The notes under the pieces: model-generated
Database searches by the model: none
The model's input: only the letters and a program-made list of their open reading frames with translations
Told to the model about the DNA's origin: nothing
From: Chloroflexota bacterium
Lineage (GTDB): Bacteria; Chloroflexota; JAHJIN01
Assembly (NCBI GenBank): GCA_018823415.1
Contig: JAHJIN010000573.1
Coordinates: 1 to 42,169, forward strand
Reading direction: 5' to 3'
DNA: 42,169 nt
Made by a program: the position numbers and the translations under genes
Part shown: positions 16,359 to 24,147 of the stretch, one piece after another
How the letters are laid out: every line of letters starts with the position of its first letter
Position numbering within the stretch: the first letter of the stretch is position 1

Positions 16359-17699
16359 TCAGGGCTCGTAATCTGGCGCCGAGACCGCAACCCGCAGCAA
16401 TTGGATGATCAAGAACCCGGCCAGCGCCACCAGTGTCAGACCCACGCCCCCGTCGATGGCGAGCATGAACAGGCCCGACCCCGGCCCCTGGAACATGTAG
16501 AACTGGACCACGACCAGGGCCAGCGTGGAGCCGAGCAGCACTCCCCAGCCCACGATCTGCCGCAGCCAGCCGGTCACGCCCAGCCGGTCCATAACCAGGA
16601 ACAGCGCGATCACGGCGGAAACCGTCGCCAGGACGTGCCAGTGGCCCACCAGGATGGTGCGCTCGACTTGCAGCATATCCGGCTGGCGGTACGTCTCCAG
16701 GTTGAACGCCACATATACGCCAGGAATCGTCACCACCAGGTTCACAAAGACCAACTCGAACAGGATGCCCAGGCGAATGGGGTCGCGCAACACGGCGACC
16801 ACGCGGCGTGCCCGGCCCGGGTCGGCCGGCCCCTGCGCCAGCCGCACCAAGCCATAGCCGGCCACGATAAGCGCCCCGGGCAGCAGGAACGCCGCCCCCA
16901 CGTTGATAATCTTGTGGGCGACCTTTTCCCAGACCATCACGCTCCAGGTAGCCACGCTGACGATGGTGGTGCCGCCGATGGTCAAGAGCAGGGCCGCCTG
17001 GTAGAGCCGGCCCTGTCGCAGCCCCAGGGTCCGGGCCACGATGAGCAGCAGCACCACATCGATGAGGGTGAGCATGATGTGCAGGTGCGCAATGATCGCT
17101 AGTTGCCCCAGGTCGTGCGTCTGTCGGACCACGTCCTCGGCCAGAAACGCCGTAAAGCCATTGCCAAAGTAGGCCCCGGCCGCACCGCCAATGGCCGCCG
17201 AGACGAGGGTGTACAGTGCCACCAGCCAAAAGGCCAGCCGGTCCAGCGCGAAATGGCGCCGGCCGGGCCACAGTCCCACGCACAGCACCACGCCGCTGAA
17301 AAAGACCAGGCTCAGCCCGGCGATAAACAGCCCGTGGAGCAGCCAATTGCGCCCAAAATAGCCAAACCCAATGGCTCCCACGCTGGTCAGCATATACCCC
17401 ACGGTGATGGTCGGCCGCACCAGGCGCGTAAAGCGATCCTCGACCGGCAGCAGGTCCAGGATGAAATAGACCAGGGCCGCCACCAGAGGGATCGCCAGGG
17501 CATGATAGAGCATGATGATGCGCCCCACCCGCTCCGCGTCGTCCAGCGACAGGCCCAGGAACGCCGGCACGCCCAAGTTCGCCATCGGCCCGGAAAAGAT
17601 ACTGAGCAGCGCAATGATCAGCGCCTCCCAGCCGGTGACGACCAACAACAAGCCTTTGGTCGTCCCGAGTCCCCGGATGCGTTGTGACAGGTTGGACAT
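16359..17699 (-). CDS. Histidine-rich polytopic membrane protein, possibly heme-copper-oxidase subunit I-like
   Basis: 446 residues with about 12 TM segments. Several His residues lie within or at membrane segments: H66 (LYHALAIP), H122 (NWLLHGLF), H205 and H207 (IIAHLHIML), H262 (EKVAHKIIN), H353 and H355 (VGHWHVLATVSA). The last resembles the HxH of TM10 in heme-copper oxidase subunit I (such as VAHFHYVLS), where the two His hold the two hemes. I see no clear HPEVY-like CuB motif, so it may be a divergent heme protein rather than a proton-pumping oxidase. It starts 12 bases after the flavodiiron stop and ends at a strong terminator, so it belongs to that operon. A role in O2 or NO handling is inferred from the neighbours. 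Confidence 0.6.
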   Translation of the reverse strand: MSNLSQRIRGLGTTKGLLLVVTGWEALIIALLSIFSGPMANLGVPAFLGLSLDDAERVGRIIMLYHALAIPLVAALVYFILDLLPVEDRFTRLVRPTITVGYMLTSVGAIGFGYFGRNWLLHGLFIAGLSLVFFSGVVLCVGLWPGRRHFALDRLAFWLVALYTLVSAAIGGAAGAYFGNGFTAFLAEDVVRQTHDLGQLAIIAHLHIMLTLIDVVLLLIVARTLGLRQGRLYQAALLLTIGGTTIVSVATWSVMVWEKVAHKIINVGAAFLLPGALIVAGYGLVRLAQGPADPGRARRVVAVLRDPIRLGILFELVFVNLVVTIPGVYVAFNLETYRQPDMLQVERTILVGHWHVLATVSAVIALFLVMDRLGVTGWLRQIVGWGVLLGSTLALVVVQFYMFQGPGSGLFMLAIDGGVGLTLVALAGFLIIQLLRVAVSAPDYEP

Positions 17700-17710
17700 G
17701 GGGCGCCTCG

Positions 17711-18889
17711 CTACGTCAGGTGATTTTCCCGGTGCCTCTCAGCGATGGCATCAGCCAGGCAGTCCAGGGCCTCGAAATCGGCCTCTCGGGGGTACCCCTG
17801 GCAGAGAACCGGGGCCAGCACTTCCACTTTCAGGTTCGGGATCATGCTGGCGATCTGCTCCACTGCCTTGCCGCCCCAGCCATAGGAGCCGACGATGGAG
17901 GCAAACCGTAGCTTGGGCCGCAGTGCATTTGCCAGGTAAGCCGCATATACCACACCCGGGTGCGCACCGGTCAGCACTGTGGGGGTCCCGACGACGATGG
18001 TTGCGGCATCGACCAGGGCCATCGCCAGCTTGCCGACGTCGGTCACAGCCAGGTTGAACAACTCGACGGCCACGCCTCGCTCTATCAAGGCATCGACCAG
18101 ATGATCCACCATGGCTTTGGTACTGCCCCACATCGAGATGTAGGGCAGCACGACAATGTTCTTGGGATCAGCCGTGACCCACTCGCGGTAGGCGTCCAGG
18201 ATAAAGGCTGGCTGGTTGTAGATGGGACCGTGGCTGGGCGCGATCATGGCGATATCATAGTCTGCCAACTTGGCCAGGTTCTTTTCGATCACCTTGCGAA
18301 AGGGCATCATGATCTCGGCATAGTAGCGTTTGGCAGCTTCATATACCCGTGGCTCGTCAGTCACGTACAGGTCCGTGGTGGCAATGTGCGAACCGAAAAA
18401 GTCGCAAGTGAAGAGGATCCGGTCTTCCTGCAGATAGCTCACCATGGTCTCCGGCCAGTGCACCCAGGGCATGTAGACAAACTTCAGGGTCTTGTCGCCC
18501 AACGACACCGTTTCCCCATCCTCCACAGTGATGAAGCGGTCCTCCGGGATGAGCAGGGTGTCCATGAGCATCCCCTTGCACCGGGGATTCGTGAGCACCT
18601 TGGCTGCCGGGTAGCGCTCCAGTACAGCCGGAATGGCCCCAGAGTGGTCCGGTTCCGCGTGGTGCGCCACCACATAGTCAATACTCGGCATACCGTCCAG
18701 CCGATCCAGCAGAACGTCTTGCATGCGGGGATCGACACTGTCCAGTAATGCCGTCTTTTCGCTGCCCTGGATCAGATAGGCGTTATAGCTCGTGCCGTCC
18801 GGGAGCGGGATCAGGGCATCGAACAACCGCCGATCCCAATCTACAGCCCCCACCCAGTACACACCTGGGCTAATGCCTCTCGCGTTCAT
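17711..18889 (-). CDS. A-type flavodiiron protein (FprA-like O2/NO reductase)
   Basis: 392 residues, the normal length. The N-terminal metallo-beta-lactamase-like domain has the di-iron motif H77-x-E79-x-D81-H82 (HAEPDHSG), H144 in PWVHWPET, D163 in CDFFGSH, and a His in APSHGPIYN. The C-terminal flavodoxin domain starts at PYISMWGSTKAMVDHL, which supplies the FMN phosphate loop, and includes GTPTVLTGAHP and GSYGWGG. Flavodiiron proteins reduce O2 to water or NO to N2O in the cytoplasm of anaerobes. The start is set by AGGAGG eight bases upstream. It sits between a DUF438-hemerythrin-PAS protein and a histidine-rich membrane protein. Confidence 0.93.
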   Translation of the reverse strand: MNARGISPGVYWVGAVDWDRRLFDALIPLPDGTSYNAYLIQGSEKTALLDSVDPRMQDVLLDRLDGMPSIDYVVAHHAEPDHSGAIPAVLERYPAAKVLTNPRCKGMLMDTLLIPEDRFITVEDGETVSLGDKTLKFVYMPWVHWPETMVSYLQEDRILFTCDFFGSHIATTDLYVTDEPRVYEAAKRYYAEIMMPFRKVIEKNLAKLADYDIAMIAPSHGPIYNQPAFILDAYREWVTADPKNIVVLPYISMWGSTKAMVDHLVDALIERGVAVELFNLAVTDVGKLAMALVDAATIVVGTPTVLTGAHPGVVYAAYLANALRPKLRFASIVGSYGWGGKAVEQIASMIPNLKVEVLAPVLCQGYPREADFEALDCLADAIAERHRENHLT

Positions 18890-18927
18890 GCGTTTGACCT
18901 CCTTTGACTTTTGTCCGTAGGGTTGCA

Positions 18928-20172
18928 TTAAGCTTGGTCTTGCAGGATCCGCCGCTCGCCGGTCAATTGGCGAATCCCGGTCACGTCTTGCGACACCTCC
19001 AGCGTGCCCCGGTAGCGCCCCTCGGCGCCATGCATGGCAAAATAGCGAATGTGCAGGAACCGGCCCTCCGCCTGGATCCAGAACTCGGCCTCATCCCGGC
19101 GGCCGGCCCGGAAATCGTCCAAAATGCCCTGAACCACGTGAACGCTGGCGGGCGGGTGGCATTTTTGCACCTGGCGGCCGATGGTGGTCGCCGGGCGTGG
19201 AAAGATGCGCTCCGGCCCCCGCGAAAAGTACCGCACCGAGTCCGTGTCGTCCACAAAGGTCACATCCACCGGCAGGTGATTGAGGAGCAGGTTTACCTCT
19301 TCCAGCGACAACGCGCCGGTGTCCAGCGGCCAGCGATGGTCCGGCGCCGGCGCCTCTGCCGGCACCGATGTGACCGGCGCGGCTGGCGGCTCGTCCATCG
19401 CGGCAGGCGACACTCCCAACGCATAGCCAAACTCGTCGCCCTGCTCCCACACGGCCAGCCACTCGGCCGGGGCTAGCTTCTCTTGCGCCGCGGGGAACAG
19501 GATATGCTCCTCCTTGTAGGCCATCTCGCTGATCATGGTCGCGAGCGGCTCCACCTGCGCGTCTAGCGCCGCCACCAGCGACCCGTAATCCGCCGGCGCG
19601 GCCAACGCCTGGTCCAGGGCCTTCCAACGCGCCCGAATGTCATCGTGAATGGCCCACATCACCGTCGAGGGGCCGGACATGCCGTGCCGCTCTAGAAATG
19701 GAAACAGCAGGTGCTCCTTGCGCAAATAGTGCCGGTCCAGCTCCATCAATCGAGCCAGGGCCGCGCGGGCCTGCTGAATGGGTGCGGCAGCAGCGGTCAG
19801 TCTGCCGGCAGCTTGCACCTGCTGGGCGGCAGTCGTCAGCGCCGCCAGGACCGCTGGCACGGCGGCATTTTCGGCGCGCAGGGTGGTCAGGGGATGGCCG
19901 GCCGGGGCCGATTGCTGCGCCGGGGCCTGTGCGTCCAGTGAGTCCCTGAACACGGCCACATGCACGTCACACAGGCGCTTGACCTCGGTCTCGGGCAATC
20001 CCTCGGCGATGAGGGCCTGCTCCAGGTACGCGATCTCGGACGCGCTCACATCCTGCGTCAGGGCTTGAAACCGGGCCTTAACATCGTCCACGCTGGCGCC
20101 CTGGTGCAATTCACGGATCAGTTGTTTGAGTGTTGCCTGCTTTTGCTGGCTGTTGTAGATATGCTCGCTCAT
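18928..20172 (-). CDS. DUF438-hemerythrin (HHE)-PAS protein
   Basis: 414 residues. Domain order: DUF438 (about 1-78, including LKQLIRELHQGASVDDVK); hemerythrin-like four-helix domain (about 90-235) with H93, H148, E153/H154 (RKEHLLFP), H176 and E222/H223 (YKEEHILFP), suitable for a di-iron site; and a PAS domain (about 290-395) of the kind usually attached to DUF438 (LPVDVTFVDDTDSVRYFS, KCHPPASVHVV, GRFLHIRYFAMH). AGGAGG seven bases before the ATG supports the start. The architecture suggests a cytoplasmic sensor or handler of O2 or NO, and it is the first gene of an operon with a flavodiiron protein. Confidence 0.9.
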   Translation of the reverse strand: MSEHIYNSQQKQATLKQLIRELHQGASVDDVKARFQALTQDVSASEIAYLEQALIAEGLPETEVKRLCDVHVAVFRDSLDAQAPAQQSAPAGHPLTTLRAENAAVPAVLAALTTAAQQVQAAGRLTAAAAPIQQARAALARLMELDRHYLRKEHLLFPFLERHGMSGPSTVMWAIHDDIRARWKALDQALAAPADYGSLVAALDAQVEPLATMISEMAYKEEHILFPAAQEKLAPAEWLAVWEQGDEFGYALGVSPAAMDEPPAAPVTSVPAEAPAPDHRWPLDTGALSLEEVNLLLNHLPVDVTFVDDTDSVRYFSRGPERIFPRPATTIGRQVQKCHPPASVHVVQGILDDFRAGRRDEAEFWIQAEGRFLHIRYFAMHGAEGRYRGTLEVSQDVTGIRQLTGERRILQDQA

Positions 20173-20276
20173 GTGTGTTCCTCCTTGGTTTTGCTCATCT
20201 TTATCATACCCGATAGCGCCCGCTGCGTCTGCGACAAAAGTCACGCGGTGTTTCGAGGGCTCAATCGGCCAATTTG

Positions 20277-20288
20277 GAACATTTGTTC
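20277..20288. promoter_or_regulatory. LexA-like GAAC-N4-GTTC palindrome
   Basis: GAAC ATTT GTTC lies in the divergent region between the DUF438 gene and mraZ. It matches the core of the Gram-positive SOS box (GAACN4GTTC). It is about 75 bases upstream of the mraZ -10. A single such match may be chance. Confidence 0.25.
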
Positions 20289-20342
20289 TAGACAAAAACC
20301 AACGAGTTTCCTTAAATTGATGAAATTTGGTCCCCAAAGTAC

Positions 20343-20371
20343 TAGCCAAGTGGGATCACGTATGCTATAAT
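20343..20371 (+). promoter_or_regulatory. Extended -10 promoter of the dcw cluster (mraZ promoter)
   Basis: TATAAT at 20366-20371 is preceded by TGC (20363-20365), giving the extended -10 form TGnTATAAT. A weak -35 (TAGCCA, 20343-20348) is 17 bases upstream. Expected transcription start is near 20378, immediately before the MraZ boxes. Confidence 0.78.
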
Positions 20372-20381
20372 ACATACAGAG

Positions 20382-20406
20382 TGGGACAAAGTGGGATATT
20401 GTGGAT
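20382..20406 (+). promoter_or_regulatory. MraZ operator: three TGGGA-type boxes at 10-base spacing
   Basis: TGGGA at 20382, TGGGA at 20392 and TGGAT at 20402, each separated by five bases, just downstream of the predicted transcription start. Direct repeats of TGGGN with five-base spacers are the established MraZ binding site in E. coli. An additional TGGGA is at 20351-20355, between the -35 and -10. This predicts autorepression of the whole cluster by MraZ. Confidence 0.82.
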
Positions 20407-20424
20407 CACGATGGCAGGTTGATC

Positions 20425-20859
20425 ATGTTTCTCGGTGAATTTGAACATACCCTCGATAGCAAAGGTCGCCTGAGCATTCCGGCCCGTTTCCGCGCGGACC
20501 TGGAAGCCGGGCTGGTGGTGACCCGGGGATTGGGCGATTATCTCATGGCGTTTCCCCCGGCCGAATGGGAGCGCTTTATCGGCGACATGCGCCAGCGCGA
20601 GATGACCCTGGCCGAATCGCAGACCATCAGCCGCTTTATCTTTGCCCGGGCCGCCGAATGCACGCTGGACGGCCACGGTCGCACGCTCATCCCGGCCCCG
20701 CTGCGCCAATACGCCCACCTGGATACCGACGTGACCGTCGTGGGCATGGACACTCACCTGGAAATCTGGGACCGCGCGCGCTGGGCTGAGGAACAGGATC
20801 GCGTGGAGCGCGAGGGGCTCCAGGTCGCCACCGAACAGTTCCGGGGCCTGTGGCTGTAG
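20425..20859 (+). CDS. mraZ: Transcriptional regulator MraZ
   Basis: 144 residues, the typical length, with the tandem SpoVT-AbrB-like half-domains: DSKGRLSIPARFR near residue 11 and the second copy DGHGRTLIPAPLRQYA near residue 85. MraZ forms a ring-shaped oligomer that binds repeated TGGGN boxes and represses the dcw operon. The start is ATG at 20425 (MFLGEFEHTLDSKGR), which matches the family; a GTG at 20401 is in frame but would place the third operator box inside the gene. The site upstream (GGCAGG) is weak, which may limit expression. It is followed after 69 bases by rsmH. Confidence 0.96.
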   Translation: MFLGEFEHTLDSKGRLSIPARFRADLEAGLVVTRGLGDYLMAFPPAEWERFIGDMRQREMTLAESQTISRFIFARAAECTLDGHGRTLIPAPLRQYAHLDTDVTVVGMDTHLEIWDRARWAEEQDRVEREGLQVATEQFRGLWL

Positions 20860-20928
20860 GCCGGGCCATCACGATCTGATTATAACACCGGCGTCAATGC
20901 CTGGCTCACCGGCAAGGGACCGTCGCAC

Positions 20929-21876
20929 ATGACAGACGATGCAGCTACCACCGCCCACATTCCGGTCCTGTTGGTCGAGGTGCTGGACCTGTTGGCCCCC
21001 GGCCCCGGCGAGCGCTTTGTCGACGGCACTGTGGGCGCTGGCGGTCACGCCCAGGCCATCCTAGACCGCTGCGGCCCAGATGGCCGGCTGCTGGGGTTGG
21101 ACGCAGACCCGCAAGCCCTCCAGGCGGCCGGGGAACGCCTGCGAGCGTACGGGGAGCGCGTGACGCTGGTTCACGCCAACTATGGTCAACTGGGCGACGT
21201 GGCGCCGGCGCAGGGGTTCGCGCCTGCCGATGGAGTGCTGCTGGACCTGGGGCTGTCGTCGCGGCAACTGGCGGACCCGGCCCGGGGCTTTTCTTTCCAG
21301 GGCGATGGCCCCCTGGACATGCGCCTGGACCCGCGCCAGACCGACACCGCCGCTGATCTGGTGAACCACGCCGCGCCGGACGAATTGCAGCGCATCATCG
21401 CCGAATATGGCGAGGAACGGCAGGCCCGGCGCATCACGCAGGCCATCGCGGCGAGCCGGCCACTGCACACTACCGCCGAGTTGGTGCAGGTCATCGACCG
21501 GGCCACCGGCGGCCGGCGCGGGCAGCGGATTCACCCGGCCACGCGCACCTTTCAGGCCCTGCGCATTGCCGTCAACGACGAGCTGGGTAACCTGGAGCGC
21601 GGCCTGAATGCGGCCATCGACCTGCTGGCCCCCGGTGGGCGGCTGGCAGTCATCGCGTTTCACTCGTTGGAGGACCGCCTGGTCAAGCACACCTTGCAGC
21701 GCGAATCGCGGGATTGCATCTGCCCGCCGCGCGCGCCGGTCTGCACCTGTGGTCACCAGGCCCGATTGGCATTGCTCACGCGCAAACCCATACGGCCCAC
21801 CCCGGCCGAGGTAGCGCGCAATCCCCGGTCTCGCAGCGCCCGCCTGCGAGCCGCCCGCAAGCTGGGAACACCATGA
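20929..21876 (+). CDS. rsmH: 16S rRNA (cytosine1402-N4)-methyltransferase
   Basis: 315 residues. It starts with HIPVLLVEVLDLL, then motif I VDGTVGAGGHAQAIL, GLDADPQAL, the DGVLLDLGLSSRQL segment, RTFQALRIAVNDEL, and the C-terminal FHSLEDRLVK with a CICP...CTC cysteine pattern (CICPPRAPVCTC). These are the hallmarks of RsmH (formerly MraW). It methylates N4 of C1402 in 16S rRNA using SAM. AAGGGA lies upstream of the ATG. Its stop overlaps the start of the ftsL-like gene by four bases. Confidence 0.97.
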   Translation: MTDDAATTAHIPVLLVEVLDLLAPGPGERFVDGTVGAGGHAQAILDRCGPDGRLLGLDADPQALQAAGERLRAYGERVTLVHANYGQLGDVAPAQGFAPADGVLLDLGLSSRQLADPARGFSFQGDGPLDMRLDPRQTDTAADLVNHAAPDELQRIIAEYGEERQARRITQAIAASRPLHTTAELVQVIDRATGGRRGQRIHPATRTFQALRIAVNDELGNLERGLNAAIDLLAPGGRLAVIAFHSLEDRLVKHTLQRESRDCICPPRAPVCTCGHQARLALLTRKPIRPTPAEVARNPRSRSARLRAARKLGTP

Positions 21877-22382
21877 GCGATACACGATCCCAGAACTCGC
21901 CGCTGTTGGCTCGCCGCCAGTGGTTGCAACGACTGGAGGCCCAGGGATTTCGACCCCTGGTGGCCCTCTGCGCGTTGGTCTGCGCCCTGTGCCTGCTGTA
22001 CCTGTATCAGAACAGCACCATGACCACCAGCGCCTACGCCATCAGCCAACTGGAAGCCTCGCGCACGCACCTGATCCACCGGCACGAGCAATTGCAGGTC
22101 CAGGTGGCCGAACTGGAGAACCTGGACCGCATCCAGCGCATCGCCACCGGGCAATTGGGCATGGTCGAGGCCGGGTCGGTGCGCTATTTGCAGGTGGCCG
22201 ATTTGCCCCTGGACGAGCCGGTGGTACACGCCCTGGCCCCCGGTGTCCCGGCCGGGCCGGTGGCCGGCGCACCATCGGGCGACCAGGACACATCCTTCTG
22301 GGCCACGTTGTGGAACTCGATCGTGAGCCAATTCCTGGCCTGGGGCGACCAACCCGCCGGGTCACAGGCCCAGGCACACTAG
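21873..22382 (+). CDS. ftsL: FtsL-like septum-formation protein
   Basis: 169 residues: a cytoplasmic N-terminus of about 28 residues, one TM helix (about 29-46), then a coiled-coil-prone stretch (about 55-85, ISQLEASRTHLIHRHEQLQ) and the DRIQRIATGQLGMVEA segment typical of FtsL/DivIC proteins. A non-conserved Pro/Ala/Gly-rich tail of about 60 residues follows. FtsL pairs with a DivIC/FtsB partner and FtsQ and helps activate FtsWI. The identity rests on topology and on its position between rsmH and the PBP gene, since the family is poorly conserved. The ATG overlaps the rsmH stop (ATGA). Confidence 0.82.
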   Translation: MSDTRSQNSPLLARRQWLQRLEAQGFRPLVALCALVCALCLLYLYQNSTMTTSAYAISQLEASRTHLIHRHEQLQVQVAELENLDRIQRIATGQLGMVEAGSVRYLQVADLPLDEPVVHALAPGVPAGPVAGAPSGDQDTSFWATLWNSIVSQFLAWGDQPAGSQAQAH

Positions 22383-22396
22383 CCGTAGGAGGCCCC

Positions 22397-24124
22397 GTGA
22401 GCGGCATCCCCGCTTATCAGATCCTGGATCAAGAATACCGCCGTCGCCGATTGCGGCTGCTGCCGCTGGCGGTGGCCTTTGTGTTGGGCGCGATCCTGCT
22501 GGTGAGCAAACTGGGCTACTGGCAACTCCAGGAACACACTGCCCTGGCCGCTCAGGCCCAGGACATGCGGCTGTACAAAGAAGTCATTGCCCCACGCCGG
22601 GGCCGCATCTTTGACCGCAATGGATACACCCTGGCGATCAACGCCCCGTGCGTGCGCGTGACGGCCGCGCCGCAGCAGATCGAGGACCCGGCCGGCACCG
22701 CCGATCGGCTGGCGTTGCTGTTGAACATGCCCCGGTCCGAGCTGCTCCAGGCTCTCCAATCAGACGAGCTGTGGGTATCGCTGAGCCGCCACGTGCCCTA
22801 TGAAACCGCAACCCGCATCGACGAGTTGGGGCTGCCGGGCATTTATATGGAAGAAGAGACCCAGCGCGAGTATCCCACCGGTGCGCTGGCCGCCCACGTG
22901 GTGGGCATCGTCACCTGGGACGGTAAGGGCTATTACGGCATCGAAGGGGCCTACGACCGGCTGCTGCGCGGCGTGGCCGGCACCCTGACCTCAGAATTGG
23001 CCTCGGACAAGGGCATGACCATCGCCGGGACCGCGCGCGATTTTGCCCCGGCCCGCGACGGCGCCGACCTGTACCTGAGCCTGGACCGGGCCGTGCAGCG
23101 CGTGGCCGAAGAAGAGCTGGCGCGCGGGTTACAGGAGTTTGGCAGCGACAGTGGCAGCATCCTTGTGGTCAATCCGCGTACCGGCGAGATATTGGCCATG
23201 GCCAGCCATCCGATCTTTAACCCGGATGATTTTGCCGAACTGCCGCCGGAGCAATTTGTGAACCCGGCCATCAGCGCCCAGTACGAGCCGGGCTCGGTGT
23301 TCAAGCTGGTGACCATGGCCGCCGCGCTGGACACCGGCGTGCTCGGTCCCAACGATAGCTTTTATTGCACCGGTGAGATCGCCATCGGCGGGCGCATCCT
23401 GCGGCCCTGGGACCGCAAGGCCCACGGCCAGGAGACCATGACCGAGGTGCTGGCCCATTCGTGCAATGTGGGCGCGGCCTATGCCGCCACCCAGGTGGGT
23501 GCCGACGAGTTTTATCGCTATGTGTTCGACTTTGGCTTTGCCCGGCCCAGCGACGTCGAGTTGCAGGGCGAGGTCAAGGGCCGGGTGCTGCTCCCGGGCG
23601 AAGGCGACTGGTACCCCATCAACCTGGGCACCAACGCCTTTGGTCAAGGCCTGGCGGTGACGCCGCTCCAGATGACCATGGCCGTGGCGACCATCGCCAA
23701 CGACGGTGTACGCATGAGGCCGCAGATCATCTCGCGCGTGGTGCAGCCCGACTATCAGATCGTCTCCGAGCCAACGGCCATGGGGCGCGTCATCAAGTCC
23801 GAATCGGCCCGGCAGCTCACCGAGATGATGGTCACGGCCATAGAAGCCGAAACCGAACTGGCCCGGGTGCCGGGCTATCGCGTGGCCGGCAAGACCGGCA
23901 CCGCCCAGATTCCCACCCCCGATGGCTATGACCCACAGTGGACCATCGCCAGCTTTGTGGGGTTCCTGCCGGCGAGCGACCCGCAACTCGTCATCCTGGT
24001 CAAGATCGACCGGCCCAGCGTCGATCCGTGGGGGTCCAAGGTGGCAGCGCCCATCTTTAGCCGGGTGGCTCAGCGTCTGGTGGTGCTGCTGGGCATCCCG
24101 CCGGACGATCAGCGCGCAAATTGA
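22397..24124 (+). CDS. ftsI: Class B penicillin-binding protein 2/FtsI (septal transpeptidase)
   Basis: 575 residues, starting with GTG at 22397 after AGGAGG (22387-22392, four-base spacing). One TM helix at about 21-38; then the dimerisation region with PRRGRIFDRNG (67-76); the transpeptidase domain has SVFK at 300-303 (active Ser300), SCN at 355-357, and KTG at 499-501. There is no C-terminal PASTA domain. It crosslinks peptidoglycan at the septum together with FtsW, encoded downstream. A longer reading of the same frame from 21920 would overlap the ftsL-like gene completely and is not real. It is followed after 23 bases by murF. Confidence 0.94.
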   Translation: MSGIPAYQILDQEYRRRRLRLLPLAVAFVLGAILLVSKLGYWQLQEHTALAAQAQDMRLYKEVIAPRRGRIFDRNGYTLAINAPCVRVTAAPQQIEDPAGTADRLALLLNMPRSELLQALQSDELWVSLSRHVPYETATRIDELGLPGIYMEEETQREYPTGALAAHVVGIVTWDGKGYYGIEGAYDRLLRGVAGTLTSELASDKGMTIAGTARDFAPARDGADLYLSLDRAVQRVAEEELARGLQEFGSDSGSILVVNPRTGEILAMASHPIFNPDDFAELPPEQFVNPAISAQYEPGSVFKLVTMAAALDTGVLGPNDSFYCTGEIAIGGRILRPWDRKAHGQETMTEVLAHSCNVGAAYAATQVGADEFYRYVFDFGFARPSDVELQGEVKGRVLLPGEGDWYPINLGTNAFGQGLAVTPLQMTMAVATIANDGVRMRPQIISRVVQPDYQIVSEPTAMGRVIKSESARQLTEMMVTAIEAETELARVPGYRVAGKTGTAQIPTPDGYDPQWTIASFVGFLPASDPQLVILVKIDRPSVDPWGSKVAAPIFSRVAQRLVVLLGIPPDDQRAN

Positions 24125-24147
24125 CGGCGCCCATTCATGAGGGCAAC

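Noticed and set aside
16222..17346. A 444-residue frame containing the HMA domain at its C-terminus
   Set aside because: The upstream part is an out-of-frame shadow of the 12-TM gene and crosses a terminator and a promoter. Only the last 69 residues from ATG 16221 are real.
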